Assembly (NCBI GenBank): GCA_036502625.1
Contig: DASXYG010000031.1
Location: forward strand, 1 to 64,000
DNA: 64,000 nt
From: DASXYG01 sp036502625
GTDB taxonomy: Bacteria; Actinomycetota; Actinomycetes; Streptosporangiales; Streptosporangiaceae
Reading direction: 5' to 3'
The translations under genes and the position numbers were made by a program. The notes below the pieces were generated by a model. It searched no databases. It was given only the letters and a program-made list of their open reading frames with translations, and had not been told where the DNA came from. Positions 46,513-54,284 of the stretch are shown here, in pieces (position 1 is the first letter of the stretch; each line of letters begins with the position of its first letter).

Positions 46513-46542
46513 TTGCAATGCCCTCGGTTGCGATGCCTTCGG
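46513..46542. repeat. Tandem 15-bp repeat in divergent gap
   Basis: TTGCAATGCCCTCGG is directly followed by TTGCGATGCCTTCGG, 13 of 15 bases identical, ending 8 bases before the ATG at 46551 and containing the likely ribosome site region. It may be a double operator or a simple duplication. Confidence 0.4.
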
Positions 46543-46550
46543 GAGGCGCC

Positions 46551-47468
46551 ATGCCGGTACCGGTCGGGTTCGTCGGTCTCGGGTTGATGGGCTCCGCGAT
46601 GAGCGCCCACTTACTGCGGGCCGGGCACGAGGTGATCGGCTGCGACCTCGACGCCGCCCGGCTGCGGGAGCACGAGGAGCGGGGCGGGGTCGCGGTGGAC
46701 AGCCCGGCGGAGGCGGCCGCGCGGGCGGGCGTCGTCATCACGTCGCTGCCGAGCGTACGCGCGCTGGCCGACGTCGTACACGGCCCCGACGGCCTCGCCG
46801 CCCGGCCGTCCGACGGCCTCGTGGTGGTCGAGACGAGCACGCTGCCCGTCCAGGCGAAGGAGGACGCGCGCGGCCGGCTCGAACGGCGCGGCGTCCGGCT
46901 GCTCGACGCGCCGCTGAGCGGCACCGCCGAGCAGGCCCGCCACCGCGACCTGGTCGCCTACGTCAGCGGCGACGACGACGCCAAGGCGCGGGCGCTGCCG
47001 GTGCTCGACGCGATGACCCGCGCCTGCCACGACGTGGGCCCGTTCGGCAACGGCACCGCGATGAAGATCGTCGCCAACCTGCTCGTCGCCGTGCACAACC
47101 TGGCCGCCGCGGAGGCGCTGCTGCTGGCCGAGCACGCGGGCCTGGACGCCGCGACGGTGCTGCGCGCGATCGGCGACGGCGCGGGCACGTCCCGGATGTT
47201 CGAGGTACGCGGCCCGCTGATGGCGGCCGGCGCGTACGGCGAACCGACGATGCGCACCGGCCTGTTCGAGAAGGACCTGCAGATCATCGACGCGTTCGCC
47301 GCGAAGATGCGCGTCCCGACCCCGCTGTTCTCCGCCGCCTCGGCCTACTACCGGGCCGCGCTCGCGCAGGGCCGCGGGGACGAGGACACGGCCTGCGTCC
47401 ACGCGGTCCTCGCCGGCCTCGCACCCGAGCTCACACCGGATCTCCCACCCGAGAAGGAGACGAAATGA
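46551..47468 (+). CDS. 3-hydroxyisobutyrate dehydrogenase-like NAD(P) oxidoreductase
   Basis: A 305-residue beta-hydroxyacid dehydrogenase: N-terminal GFVGLGLMGSAMSAHLLRAGH, signature LDAPLSGTAEQAR with the substrate-binding DAPLSG, catalytic Lys in GNGTAMKIVANLLVA, and C-terminal GLFEKDLQIIDAFA. The ATG follows GGGAGGCGCC. It overlaps the next gene (ATGA), so the two products probably act on sequential intermediates. The precise hydroxyacid is unknown. Confidence 0.92.
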   Translation: MPVPVGFVGLGLMGSAMSAHLLRAGHEVIGCDLDAARLREHEERGGVAVDSPAEAAARAGVVITSLPSVRALADVVHGPDGLAARPSDGLVVVETSTLPVQAKEDARGRLERRGVRLLDAPLSGTAEQARHRDLVAYVSGDDDAKARALPVLDAMTRACHDVGPFGNGTAMKIVANLLVAVHNLAAAEALLLAEHAGLDAATVLRAIGDGAGTSRMFEVRGPLMAAGAYGEPTMRTGLFEKDLQIIDAFAAKMRVPTPLFSAASAYYRAALAQGRGDEDTACVHAVLAGLAPELTPDLPPEKETK

Positions 47469-48472
47469 CCGGGCCCACGGCGATCGACGTGCACACCCAC
47501 TTCGTGCCGCCGGAGGTCGTCGCGGACGCCCGGCGGGGCGCCGGGTTCGACGGCCTGCGCGCCGAGCGGGCCGGCGGGGCGGAGTGGCTGGTGCACCGGC
47601 AGGGCTTCCGGTATCCGCTGCACCCGGCGTTCTCCGCCGTCGAGGCCCGCCTGACCTCGATGGACGAGCGGGACATCGCGCACGCCGTGGTGTCGATCGC
47701 GCCGCCGCTGTTCATGTACGAGGCGGACCCCGATGAGGCGGTCGGGTTCTGCCGGCGGGCCAACGACGCGCTCGCCGCGTACGCCCGGGACGGTGGCGAC
47801 CGGATCAGCGCGGTCGCCACGCTGCCCATGCGGCGCCCGGACGCCGCCGCGCGTGAGCTGCGCCGCGCGGTCGGCGAGCTCGGCATGCGCGGCGCGGAGA
47901 TCGGCCCCGCGACCGAGGACGTACCGCTGGACGACCCGGTCCATCGTCCGGTGCTCGAGACCGCCGCCGACCTGGGCGTGCCGCTCATCCTGCATCCGTA
48001 CTACGTCGGCGCCCGGCCCGAGCTCGCGGACTTCTATCTGACGAACCTCGTCGGCAACCCGCTGGCCACGACGGTGGCGGCGGCCCGGCTGATCCTCAGC
48101 GGCACGCTCGACGCGGTCCCGGCGCTGCGGCTCGTCCTGATGCACGGCGGCGGGTACCTGCCGTACCAGATCGGGCGGCTCGACCACGGCAACCGCGTAC
48201 GCCCGGAGTCGCGCGGCTGCCGCCACGCGCCGTCGGCGTACCTGCCGCGGTTCTGGTACGACACCGTGACGCACCACCCGCGGGCCCTGCGGTTCCTGGT
48301 CGACCAGGTGGGCGCCGGCCAGGTCGCGTACGGCACCGACTTCCCGTTCGACATGGCCGCCGGGCCGCCGGGCGCCCAGTTCGCGGGCGCGGACCTGACC
48401 GCGGACGAACGCGAGCGGATCGCCGCGGGCACCGCGACGGCCCTGTTCGGCCTGCCCGTACGGGCGGGCTAG
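47465..48472 (+). CDS. ACMSD-type amidohydrolase/decarboxylase
   Basis: A 335-residue amidohydrolase_2 protein. Metal ligands: DVHTHF (HxH), HPYYVG (His), and GTDFPF (Asp); the ACMSD-like stretch LVLMHGGGYLPYQIGRLDHG carries another conserved His. Relatives decarboxylate aromatic or muconate semialdehyde acids (ACMSD, 5-carboxyvanillate decarboxylase), so a non-hydrolytic C-C cleavage is likely. Convergent with the XRE-cupin gene, overlapping by 4 bases. Confidence 0.88.
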   Translation: MTGPTAIDVHTHFVPPEVVADARRGAGFDGLRAERAGGAEWLVHRQGFRYPLHPAFSAVEARLTSMDERDIAHAVVSIAPPLFMYEADPDEAVGFCRRANDALAAYARDGGDRISAVATLPMRRPDAAARELRRAVGELGMRGAEIGPATEDVPLDDPVHRPVLETAADLGVPLILHPYYVGARPELADFYLTNLVGNPLATTVAAARLILSGTLDAVPALRLVLMHGGGYLPYQIGRLDHGNRVRPESRGCRHAPSAYLPRFWYDTVTHHPRALRFLVDQVGAGQVAYGTDFPFDMAAGPPGAQFAGADLTADERERIAAGTATALFGLPVRAG

Positions 48473-49185
48473 GGGCGGGGCGGCGGTCGCCCGGTATCCA
48501 CCGCGCCGGCGCCGTCATGCACGATCACCGTCACGGCCCGGCTCGTCGTGCCGGCCGGGTTGACGTAGCGGTGGGGCATGGACGACGGGAAGTGCATGCT
48601 GTCGCCCGCCTTGAGCCGGTACCGCTCGAACCCGACGTGGATCTCGAGCGTGCCGGTCATCATCAGCACCATCTCGACGCCGGGGTGGGTGTACAGCGTG
48701 GGGTTGGACTCGGCGTGCGGGCCGTAGACCAGCTCCAGGAAGTCCAGGTCGCGCAGGGTCGCCGGGGTCAGCCGCTCCCAGCGCACGCCGCCCTCGATGT
48801 CGATCGAGGCGCGGTCGCCGCGGCGCACGACGTACCGGGACTCCGCCTGCCCGGCGGGCGCCGCGGCGGCGTCGGGGACGCCCGGCCCCTCCGGCCTGTC
48901 CGGCCCGTCCGGTCCGCCGGGCGCCTCCGGGGCATCCTCGCGGAAGAACGCGTCGACCGGCACGCCGAGCGCCTGCGACAGCGCGAACAGGGTGGATACC
49001 GACGGCCGTGACTGGCCGCGTTCGATCTGGCTGATCAGGCTGGGCGATACGCCGACCTCGCGCGCCAGGTCGGTCACGCGTACGCGTCGGTCACCGCGGA
49101 GGGCGGCGAGCCGCCGCCCGATGCCGTCCGCCGGGTCTCCGGCCGCCTCGGTAGGCACACTAACGTCAGCCATGTCGTCATTCAT
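48469..49185 (-). CDS. XRE-cupin transcriptional regulator
   Basis: A 238-residue protein: helix-turn-helix VTDLAREVGVSPSLISQIERGQSRPSVSTL near residues 40-70, then a Pro/Gly-rich low-complexity linker (APEAPGGPDGPDRPEGPGVP) and a C-terminal cupin (THPGVEMVLMMTGTLEIHVG; GDSMHFPSSMPHRYVNP). This is the PuuR/MlrA-type layout that senses small organic molecules. Two in-frame ATGs (49185, 49173) lack clear ribosome sites. It is divergent from the CocE operon and probably its regulator. Confidence 0.9.
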   Translation of the reverse strand: MNDDMADVSVPTEAAGDPADGIGRRLAALRGDRRVRVTDLAREVGVSPSLISQIERGQSRPSVSTLFALSQALGVPVDAFFREDAPEAPGGPDGPDRPEGPGVPDAAAAPAGQAESRYVVRRGDRASIDIEGGVRWERLTPATLRDLDFLELVYGPHAESNPTLYTHPGVEMVLMMTGTLEIHVGFERYRLKAGDSMHFPSSMPHRYVNPAGTTSRAVTVIVHDGAGAVDTGRPPPRP

Positions 49186-49311
49186 GCTAGTACACGGCCC
49201 GGCCTGCGCATCCCGTGCGGAAAGCCCGACGTCATCGGGGTTCCAGGCCGGGCGCGGGGGTTTTCAGGCCCCTTTAGCGGTGCTACGTTCCGGTCGAAGG
49301 TCCCCTCAGTT

Positions 49312-49330
49312 TGTTTACCGTCGCTAAACA
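49312..49330. promoter_or_regulatory. Inverted repeat before CocE operon, candidate XRE operator
   Basis: TGTTTA at 49312-49317 and TAAACA at 49325-49330 are perfect 6-base arms with a 7-base centre, 15 bases before the CocE ATG. A second short symmetry, TAGCGGTGCTA, lies at 49275-49285. XRE-cupin regulators bind such A/T-armed palindromes. Confidence 0.45.
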
Positions 49331-49345
49331 GCGAGGGAGCGGCCG

Positions 49346-51076
49346 ATGTTCGCGGATCCGGCGATCGACCGGGACGTACCGGTCCCGATGGACGACGGTG
49401 TCGTTCTGCGCGCCGACGTCTTCCGCCCGTCCGGGCCGGGCCGCCACCCGGCGATCCTCAGCTACGGCCCGTACGCCAAGGGCCTCGCGTTCCCGGACGG
49501 GTACCCGGACCAGTGGCGCGTCATGACCGAGGAACATCCCGACGTCACGCGCGGTTCGTCCGGCCGGTTCCAGAACTGGGAGGTCGCCGACCCGGAGAAG
49601 TGGGTGCCGGACGGCTACGCGTGCGTACGGGTCGACGCGCGCGGCGCCGGCCGCTCCCCGGGGCGGCTCGACCCGTTCTCCCCGCGCGAGACGCGCGACC
49701 TGTACGAATGCGTCGAGTGGGCGGCCCGGCAGCCCTGGTGTACGGGCCGGGTGGGGCTCAACGGCATCTCCTATTACGCGATGAACCAGTGGCACGTCGC
49801 CGCGCTGCGGCCGCCGCACCTCGCCGCGATGTGCGTCTGGGAGGGCGCCGCGGACTTCTACCGGGACGCCACCCACCACGGCGGCATCCTCTCCACGTTC
49901 TGGCAGAACTGGTACGAGCGGCAGGTCCTCACCGTCCAGCACGGCGTGGGCGACAACGGCCCGCGCGACCCGGAGACCGGCGAGCCGGTCGCCGGCCCGG
50001 AGACGCTGGACGACGACGAGCTGGAGCGTTCGCGGGTGCGGTTCGCCGACGAGATCCGCGCCCACCCGCTCGACGACGCGTACCACCGGGCGCGGTCCGC
50101 CGACTGGCCGGCGGTCGAGGTGCCGTTCCTGACGGCGGCCAACTGGGGCGGCCAGGGCCTGCACGGCCGCGGCAACATCGAGGGGTTCGTCCGGGCCGCG
50201 GCGCCGCGCAAGTGGCTGGAGATCCACGGCCTCGAGCACTGGACGCACTTCTACACCGACTACGGCCTCGACCTCCAGAAGCGGTTCTTCGCCTGCTTCC
50301 TGCGCGGGGACGCCGCCGCGTGGGCCGACCAGCCGCCCGTACGGCTGCAGGTCCGCACGCTCGACGGCTTCGTCCCGCGCGACGAACAGGAGTGGCCGCT
50401 CGCCCGTACGCGGTGGACCCGGCAGTACCTGCGTCCCGGCGCACGCGAACTCGGCGACGCGCCGCCCGCCGCCGCGGAGACCGTGGCGTACCGGGCGGAC
50501 GGCGACGGCGTCACGTTCACCGGGGCGCCGCTGCCGGAGCCCACGGAGATCACCGGCCCGCTCGCCGCCCGGCTGTACGTGTCGTCGAGCACCGACGACG
50601 CCGACCTCTTCCTCGTCGTGCGCGTCTTCGCGCCGGACGGCGAGGAGGTCGTGTTCCCCGGCGCGGTCGACCCGCACACCCCGGTGGCGCAGGGCTGGCT
50701 GCGCGCGTCCCACCGGAAGCTCGACGCCGGGCTGAGCACCGCGTACCGCCCGTACCACACCCATGACGAGATCCGGCCGCTCGTCCCCGGCGACGTCTGC
50801 CCGGTCGACGTCGAGATCTGGCCCACCAGCCTGGTCGTACCGGCCGGGTACCGGATCGCGCTGACCGTACGCGGCCGGGACTACGAGTGGCGGCCGGCCG
50901 CGGCGGGTCCCGCGCCGACGCTCGGCTCGTTCGCGGGCGGGCTCACCGGCTGCGGCCCGTTCCGGCACGACGATCCGCTCGACCGTCCCGCGGAGCTGAC
51001 CGGCAGCACGCAGACCCTCTGGGCGGGCGGCGGCCGGGCCGCGTACCTGCTGCTCCCGGTCGTCCCGGACCGCTGA
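49346..51076 (+). CDS. CocE/NonD-family acyl hydrolase
   Basis: A 576-residue alpha/beta hydrolase with an X-Pro dipeptidyl-peptidase C-terminal jelly-roll domain. Features: VRVDARGAGRSPG (oxyanion region), nucleophile Ser in LNGISYYAMNQW, the cap region WQNWYERQVL, VPFLTAANWGGQGLHGRGN with the acid, and His in GLEHWTHFY, followed by the galactose-binding-like domain (EITGPLAARLYVSSSTDDADLF). It cleaves an ester or amide; CocE acts on cocaine, but here the substrate is unknown. The ATG follows GAGGGAGCGGCCG. First gene of a five-gene operon. Confidence 0.92.
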   Translation: MFADPAIDRDVPVPMDDGVVLRADVFRPSGPGRHPAILSYGPYAKGLAFPDGYPDQWRVMTEEHPDVTRGSSGRFQNWEVADPEKWVPDGYACVRVDARGAGRSPGRLDPFSPRETRDLYECVEWAARQPWCTGRVGLNGISYYAMNQWHVAALRPPHLAAMCVWEGAADFYRDATHHGGILSTFWQNWYERQVLTVQHGVGDNGPRDPETGEPVAGPETLDDDELERSRVRFADEIRAHPLDDAYHRARSADWPAVEVPFLTAANWGGQGLHGRGNIEGFVRAAAPRKWLEIHGLEHWTHFYTDYGLDLQKRFFACFLRGDAAAWADQPPVRLQVRTLDGFVPRDEQEWPLARTRWTRQYLRPGARELGDAPPAAAETVAYRADGDGVTFTGAPLPEPTEITGPLAARLYVSSSTDDADLFLVVRVFAPDGEEVVFPGAVDPHTPVAQGWLRASHRKLDAGLSTAYRPYHTHDEIRPLVPGDVCPVDVEIWPTSLVVPAGYRIALTVRGRDYEWRPAAAGPAPTLGSFAGGLTGCGPFRHDDPLDRPAELTGSTQTLWAGGGRAAYLLLPVVPDR

Positions 51077-51112
51077 CCGCCCATCAGCCAGGTATCTCCC
51101 GAAGGAGGAGCG

Positions 51113-51472
51113 ATGCCGGAAGATCGAGATCACGCACAGGCCGCGCCGGTGGACTGGGACGCGGCCGGCCGGCTTCCGGAGTACCGGGAGCTGCGCGCCA
51201 TGCGGAACCGCGTCGTCGTGCCGATCACGGTGGTCTACCTGGCCGGGTACTTCGGGTTCCTGATCGTCGCGGTCACCGCCTCCTCGGCCCTCGGCGGCCG
51301 CGTCCACGGCGGGCTCAACGTCGCCTACCTGCTGATGTGCGGCGTGTTCGTGCTGGTCTGGGTGGTGGCCTTCATCTACATCCGGGCGGCCAACGGCCGG
51401 CTGGACGACCAGTCGGCGAAGGTCGCCGCCAAGATCCGGGAAGCGGCGGGCCCGGGGGAGGCACCGCGATGA
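51113..51472 (+). CDS. DUF485 small membrane protein
   Basis: A 119-residue protein with two membrane helices (VVVPITVVYLAGYFGFLIVAVT; VAYLLMCGVFVLVWVVAFIYI) and the DUF485 phrase EYRELRAMRNR. Such proteins precede SSS symporters (as YjcH precedes ActP) and are thought to assist them. The ATG has a strong GAAGGAGGAGCG site, and the stop overlaps the symporter start (ATGA). Confidence 0.92.
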   Translation: MPEDRDHAQAAPVDWDAAGRLPEYRELRAMRNRVVVPITVVYLAGYFGFLIVAVTASSALGGRVHGGLNVAYLLMCGVFVLVWVVAFIYIRAANGRLDDQSAKVAAKIREAAGPGEAPR

Positions 51473-53049
51473 GCGGCGCGACGGCCTTCGGGATCGCGAT
51501 CTTCGCGCTGATCCTGCTCATCTCCGTGTACATCCTCATCCGCACGTCCCGGCGCATGACCACGGTCAGCCACTTCTGGGCGGCCGGCCACTCGGTCTCG
51601 GCGCCGCGCAACGGCGTCGCGATGTCCGGCGACTTCCTGGGCGCGACCACCATGCTCGGGTCGGTCGGCCTCATCATGCTGTACGGCTTCGACGGCGGCC
51701 TGTACAGCCTCGGCTGGCTGGTCGGCTTCATCACGGTCCTGCTGTTCGTCGGCGAACGGCTGCGCAATGTCGGGCGGTTCACGCTGTCGGACGCGCTGGC
51801 GATCCGGCTCCGCGAGAACCCGATGCGGATCACCATCGCCGTGCCCACGGTGATCATCTCCACCTTCCTGATGTTCGTCCAGGTCATCGCGGGCGGCGTA
51901 CTGCTGAACGCGCTGATCGGCCTCGCGTACCCGGTGGGGGTGGTGATCACCGGGCTCGGCATCGCCGCGTACGTGCTGTCCGGCGGCATGATCAGCGTGA
52001 CCTGGCTCCAGTTCGTCAAGGCGCTGATCCTGCTGACGGTGACGGCGGTCGTGGCGTTCTGGGCGCTGGTCAAGTTCGGCTTCGACCCGGGCCGGCTGCT
52101 GGCCGACGCCGCGTCGCGGGCACCGCAGGGCGCCGCCTTCCTGCGGCCCGGCCTGTTCCTGACGAGCCCGGTCGACACCATCTCGCTGGGGATCGCGCTC
52201 GTCTTCGGCGTGGGCGGCCTGCCCCACCTGCTCATGCGGTTCTTCACCGTTCCGGACAAGCGCGCGGCGCGCGCGTCGGTCGGCTGGGCCGTCGGGGTGA
52301 TCGGCGTGGTCTACCTGCTCACGATCGTCGTCGGCGTCGGCGCGCGGGCGCTGCTCACGCCGGCGCAGATCGCGGCCACCGGCAAGGGCGGCAACAACGC
52401 GGCCCCGAGCCTGGTCCAGGTGCTCGGCGGCGGGCCGGACAGTTGGGGCGGCCAGCTCTTCCTGGCCATCTTCACCGCCGCCGCGTTCGCGACCGTCCTC
52501 GCCTACGTCGCGGGCGCCGTCATCACGTCCTCGAGCGCCGTCAGCCACGACATCTTCGCGCGGGTCATGCGCCGGGGACGCATCACCGACCGCGAGGAGG
52601 TGCGGGTCGCGCGCATCACGAGCGTCGTGATCGTCGCCGTCGGCATCCTCCTCGCGCTGAGCCTGCAGGGCCAGAACCTGGCGTTCCTCACCGGGCTCGT
52701 CTACGCGATGGCGGCGAGCACCAACTTCCCCGTCCTGATCCTGGCCATGTCGTGGCGGCGCTTCTCCACCGGCGGAGCCATCGCCGGGGTGACGGCCGGC
52801 GTGGTCTCCACGACCGTCCTCATCATCCTGGGCCCGGGCATCTGGACGGGCGCGCACCCGCCGGTCGACCTCACCAACCCCGCGATCATCTCCGTGCCGC
52901 TCGGCTTCCTGGCGTGCTGGCTCGGCAGCCTCATCTGGCCTAACGAGGCCGACCGGCGGTCGTTCGCGCAGTTCAGCGTGCGGGCGGCGACCGGCATCGA
53001 CGCGGAACGCGCGACCGGGACAGAACCCCTGACGGGAGGCACCACGTGA
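51469..53049 (+). CDS. Sodium:solute symporter (SSS family)
   Basis: A 526-residue carrier with about 13 helices. SSS features include FWAAGHSVSAPRNGVAMSGDFLGATTMLG, GVLLNALIGLAYPVGVVITGLG, MRFFTVPDKRAARASVGWA and YVAGAVITSSSAVSHDIFARV. Similar proteins import acetate and other carboxylates (ActP). Its stop overlaps the next GTG start. With the DUF485 protein it is the uptake step of this operon. Confidence 0.92.
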   Translation: MSGATAFGIAIFALILLISVYILIRTSRRMTTVSHFWAAGHSVSAPRNGVAMSGDFLGATTMLGSVGLIMLYGFDGGLYSLGWLVGFITVLLFVGERLRNVGRFTLSDALAIRLRENPMRITIAVPTVIISTFLMFVQVIAGGVLLNALIGLAYPVGVVITGLGIAAYVLSGGMISVTWLQFVKALILLTVTAVVAFWALVKFGFDPGRLLADAASRAPQGAAFLRPGLFLTSPVDTISLGIALVFGVGGLPHLLMRFFTVPDKRAARASVGWAVGVIGVVYLLTIVVGVGARALLTPAQIAATGKGGNNAAPSLVQVLGGGPDSWGGQLFLAIFTAAAFATVLAYVAGAVITSSSAVSHDIFARVMRRGRITDREEVRVARITSVVIVAVGILLALSLQGQNLAFLTGLVYAMAASTNFPVLILAMSWRRFSTGGAIAGVTAGVVSTTVLIILGPGIWTGAHPPVDLTNPAIISVPLGFLACWLGSLIWPNEADRRSFAQFSVRAATGIDAERATGTEPLTGGTT

Positions 53050-54284
53050 AGGAAGCATTCGGCGGCCTGAGCTCGGACTGGAAGGAAGGCATCAACTGGG
53101 CGAACGTCCGCGAGTGGCGCCTGGCGCGCGCCCGCGACGCGATGCGGCGGCACGGGCTCGGCGCCATGCTGCTCATGTACGACGAGAACATCCGTTACGT
53201 GTCCTCGACGTACACGCCCGGCTGGAACCGCCTGAAGCCCGGCCTGCGGTACGCCGTGCTCTGCGAGGGCAAGGAGCCGATCGTCTACGAACAGGGCGAC
53301 ATCGGCGTCCACCTCAAGGCGCACAGCCCGTGGATCCCGCCGGAGAACGTGCGCCACTCGTATACGTGGATCAAGGGCGCGGCCGGTCCGGCGGCGGAGA
53401 GCCAGGTCGCGAAGTTCACCACCGCGCTGCTGAACGACCTGGAGGACGCCGGCGTACGGGACCAGCCGCTCGGCGTGGACTTCATCGACATCAACATGCT
53501 GCGCGCGTTCGAACGCGCGGGCGTCTCCTGGACCGACGGGATGACCCCGATGATGGAAGCGCGCGCGATCAAGAGCCCGGACGAGCAGAAGGCGGCGCGG
53601 ATCGTCGGCGCGATCTGCGACGTCCTGCACTACGAGCTCACGCAGTTCCTCAAGCCGGGCCTCACCGAGAACGAGGTGGCCGCGTTCGGGTTCGAGTACC
53701 TGTACAACATCCCCGGCATGGAGGACGTCGAGGACGTCATCGTGTCCTCCGGCCCGAACGCCTGGCCGAACTGGCGCAACTTCTCCGACCGGATCATCCG
53801 CCCCGGCGAGCTCGTCATCATCGACCTGGCCGCCCTGACCTGGAACGGCTTCAAGTCGTGCGTGTACCGCACGTACTGCGTCGGCGGCGAGCCCACCGAC
53901 GAGATGCGCCGGTACTACGACATCGCGCACGGCTGGCTGTGGGACGCGATCGCGACCGTGCGCCCCGGCGTCACGACCCGCGACATCGCCGCGAAATGGC
54001 CGTCGGCGAAGGAGGCGTGGGGGTACGAGGAGGAGGACCAGGCCGCGGCGAACCTGTGGGGCCACGGGCTCGGCCTGGCCCAGTACGACCGCCCGGTCAT
54101 CTCCCGCATCTGGTCGCTGGACCACCCCGAGGAGATCCGTCCCGGCATGGTCTTCGCCCTGGAGACCCAGCACGGCAAGGTCCACGACTTCGGCGTACGC
54201 CTGGAGGAGATGCTGCTGGTCACCGAGGACGGCCACGAGCTGCTGTCCTCGTACAAGACCGACCAGATCATCGTGGCGGGCTGA
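53046..54284 (+). CDS. M24-fold (creatinase/aminopeptidase-like) protein, metal site altered
   Basis: A 412-residue protein with an N-terminal creatinase-like domain (RRHGLGAMLLMYDENIRYVS) and an M24 pita-bread domain. Four of the five usual ligand sites remain: Asp in VIIDLAAL, His in WGHGLGLAQ, Glu in FALETQHG and Glu in RLEEMLLV. The fifth, the Asp in the usual SDITRT motif, is Cys here (KSCVYRTY). The best remembered relatives are the DddP-type non-peptidase enzymes as well as aminopeptidase P. The enzyme may bind a single metal or act as a lyase or non-peptidase. The start overlaps the symporter stop (GTGA). Confidence 0.75.
   Translation: MKEAFGGLSSDWKEGINWANVREWRLARARDAMRRHGLGAMLLMYDENIRYVSSTYTPGWNRLKPGLRYAVLCEGKEPIVYEQGDIGVHLKAHSPWIPPENVRHSYTWIKGAAGPAAESQVAKFTTALLNDLEDAGVRDQPLGVDFIDINMLRAFERAGVSWTDGMTPMMEARAIKSPDEQKAARIVGAICDVLHYELTQFLKPGLTENEVAAFGFEYLYNIPGMEDVEDVIVSSGPNAWPNWRNFSDRIIRPGELVIIDLAALTWNGFKSCVYRTYCVGGEPTDEMRRYYDIAHGWLWDAIATVRPGVTTRDIAAKWPSAKEAWGYEEEDQAAANLWGHGLGLAQYDRPVISRIWSLDHPEEIRPGMVFALETQHGKVHDFGVRLEEMLLVTEDGHELLSSYKTDQIIVAG

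Noticed and set aside
53046..54284. Confident assignment as DMSP lyase DddP
   Set aside because: Similarity is at the level of M24 architecture and the ligand pattern differs (Cys for Asp), so only relatedness is stated.
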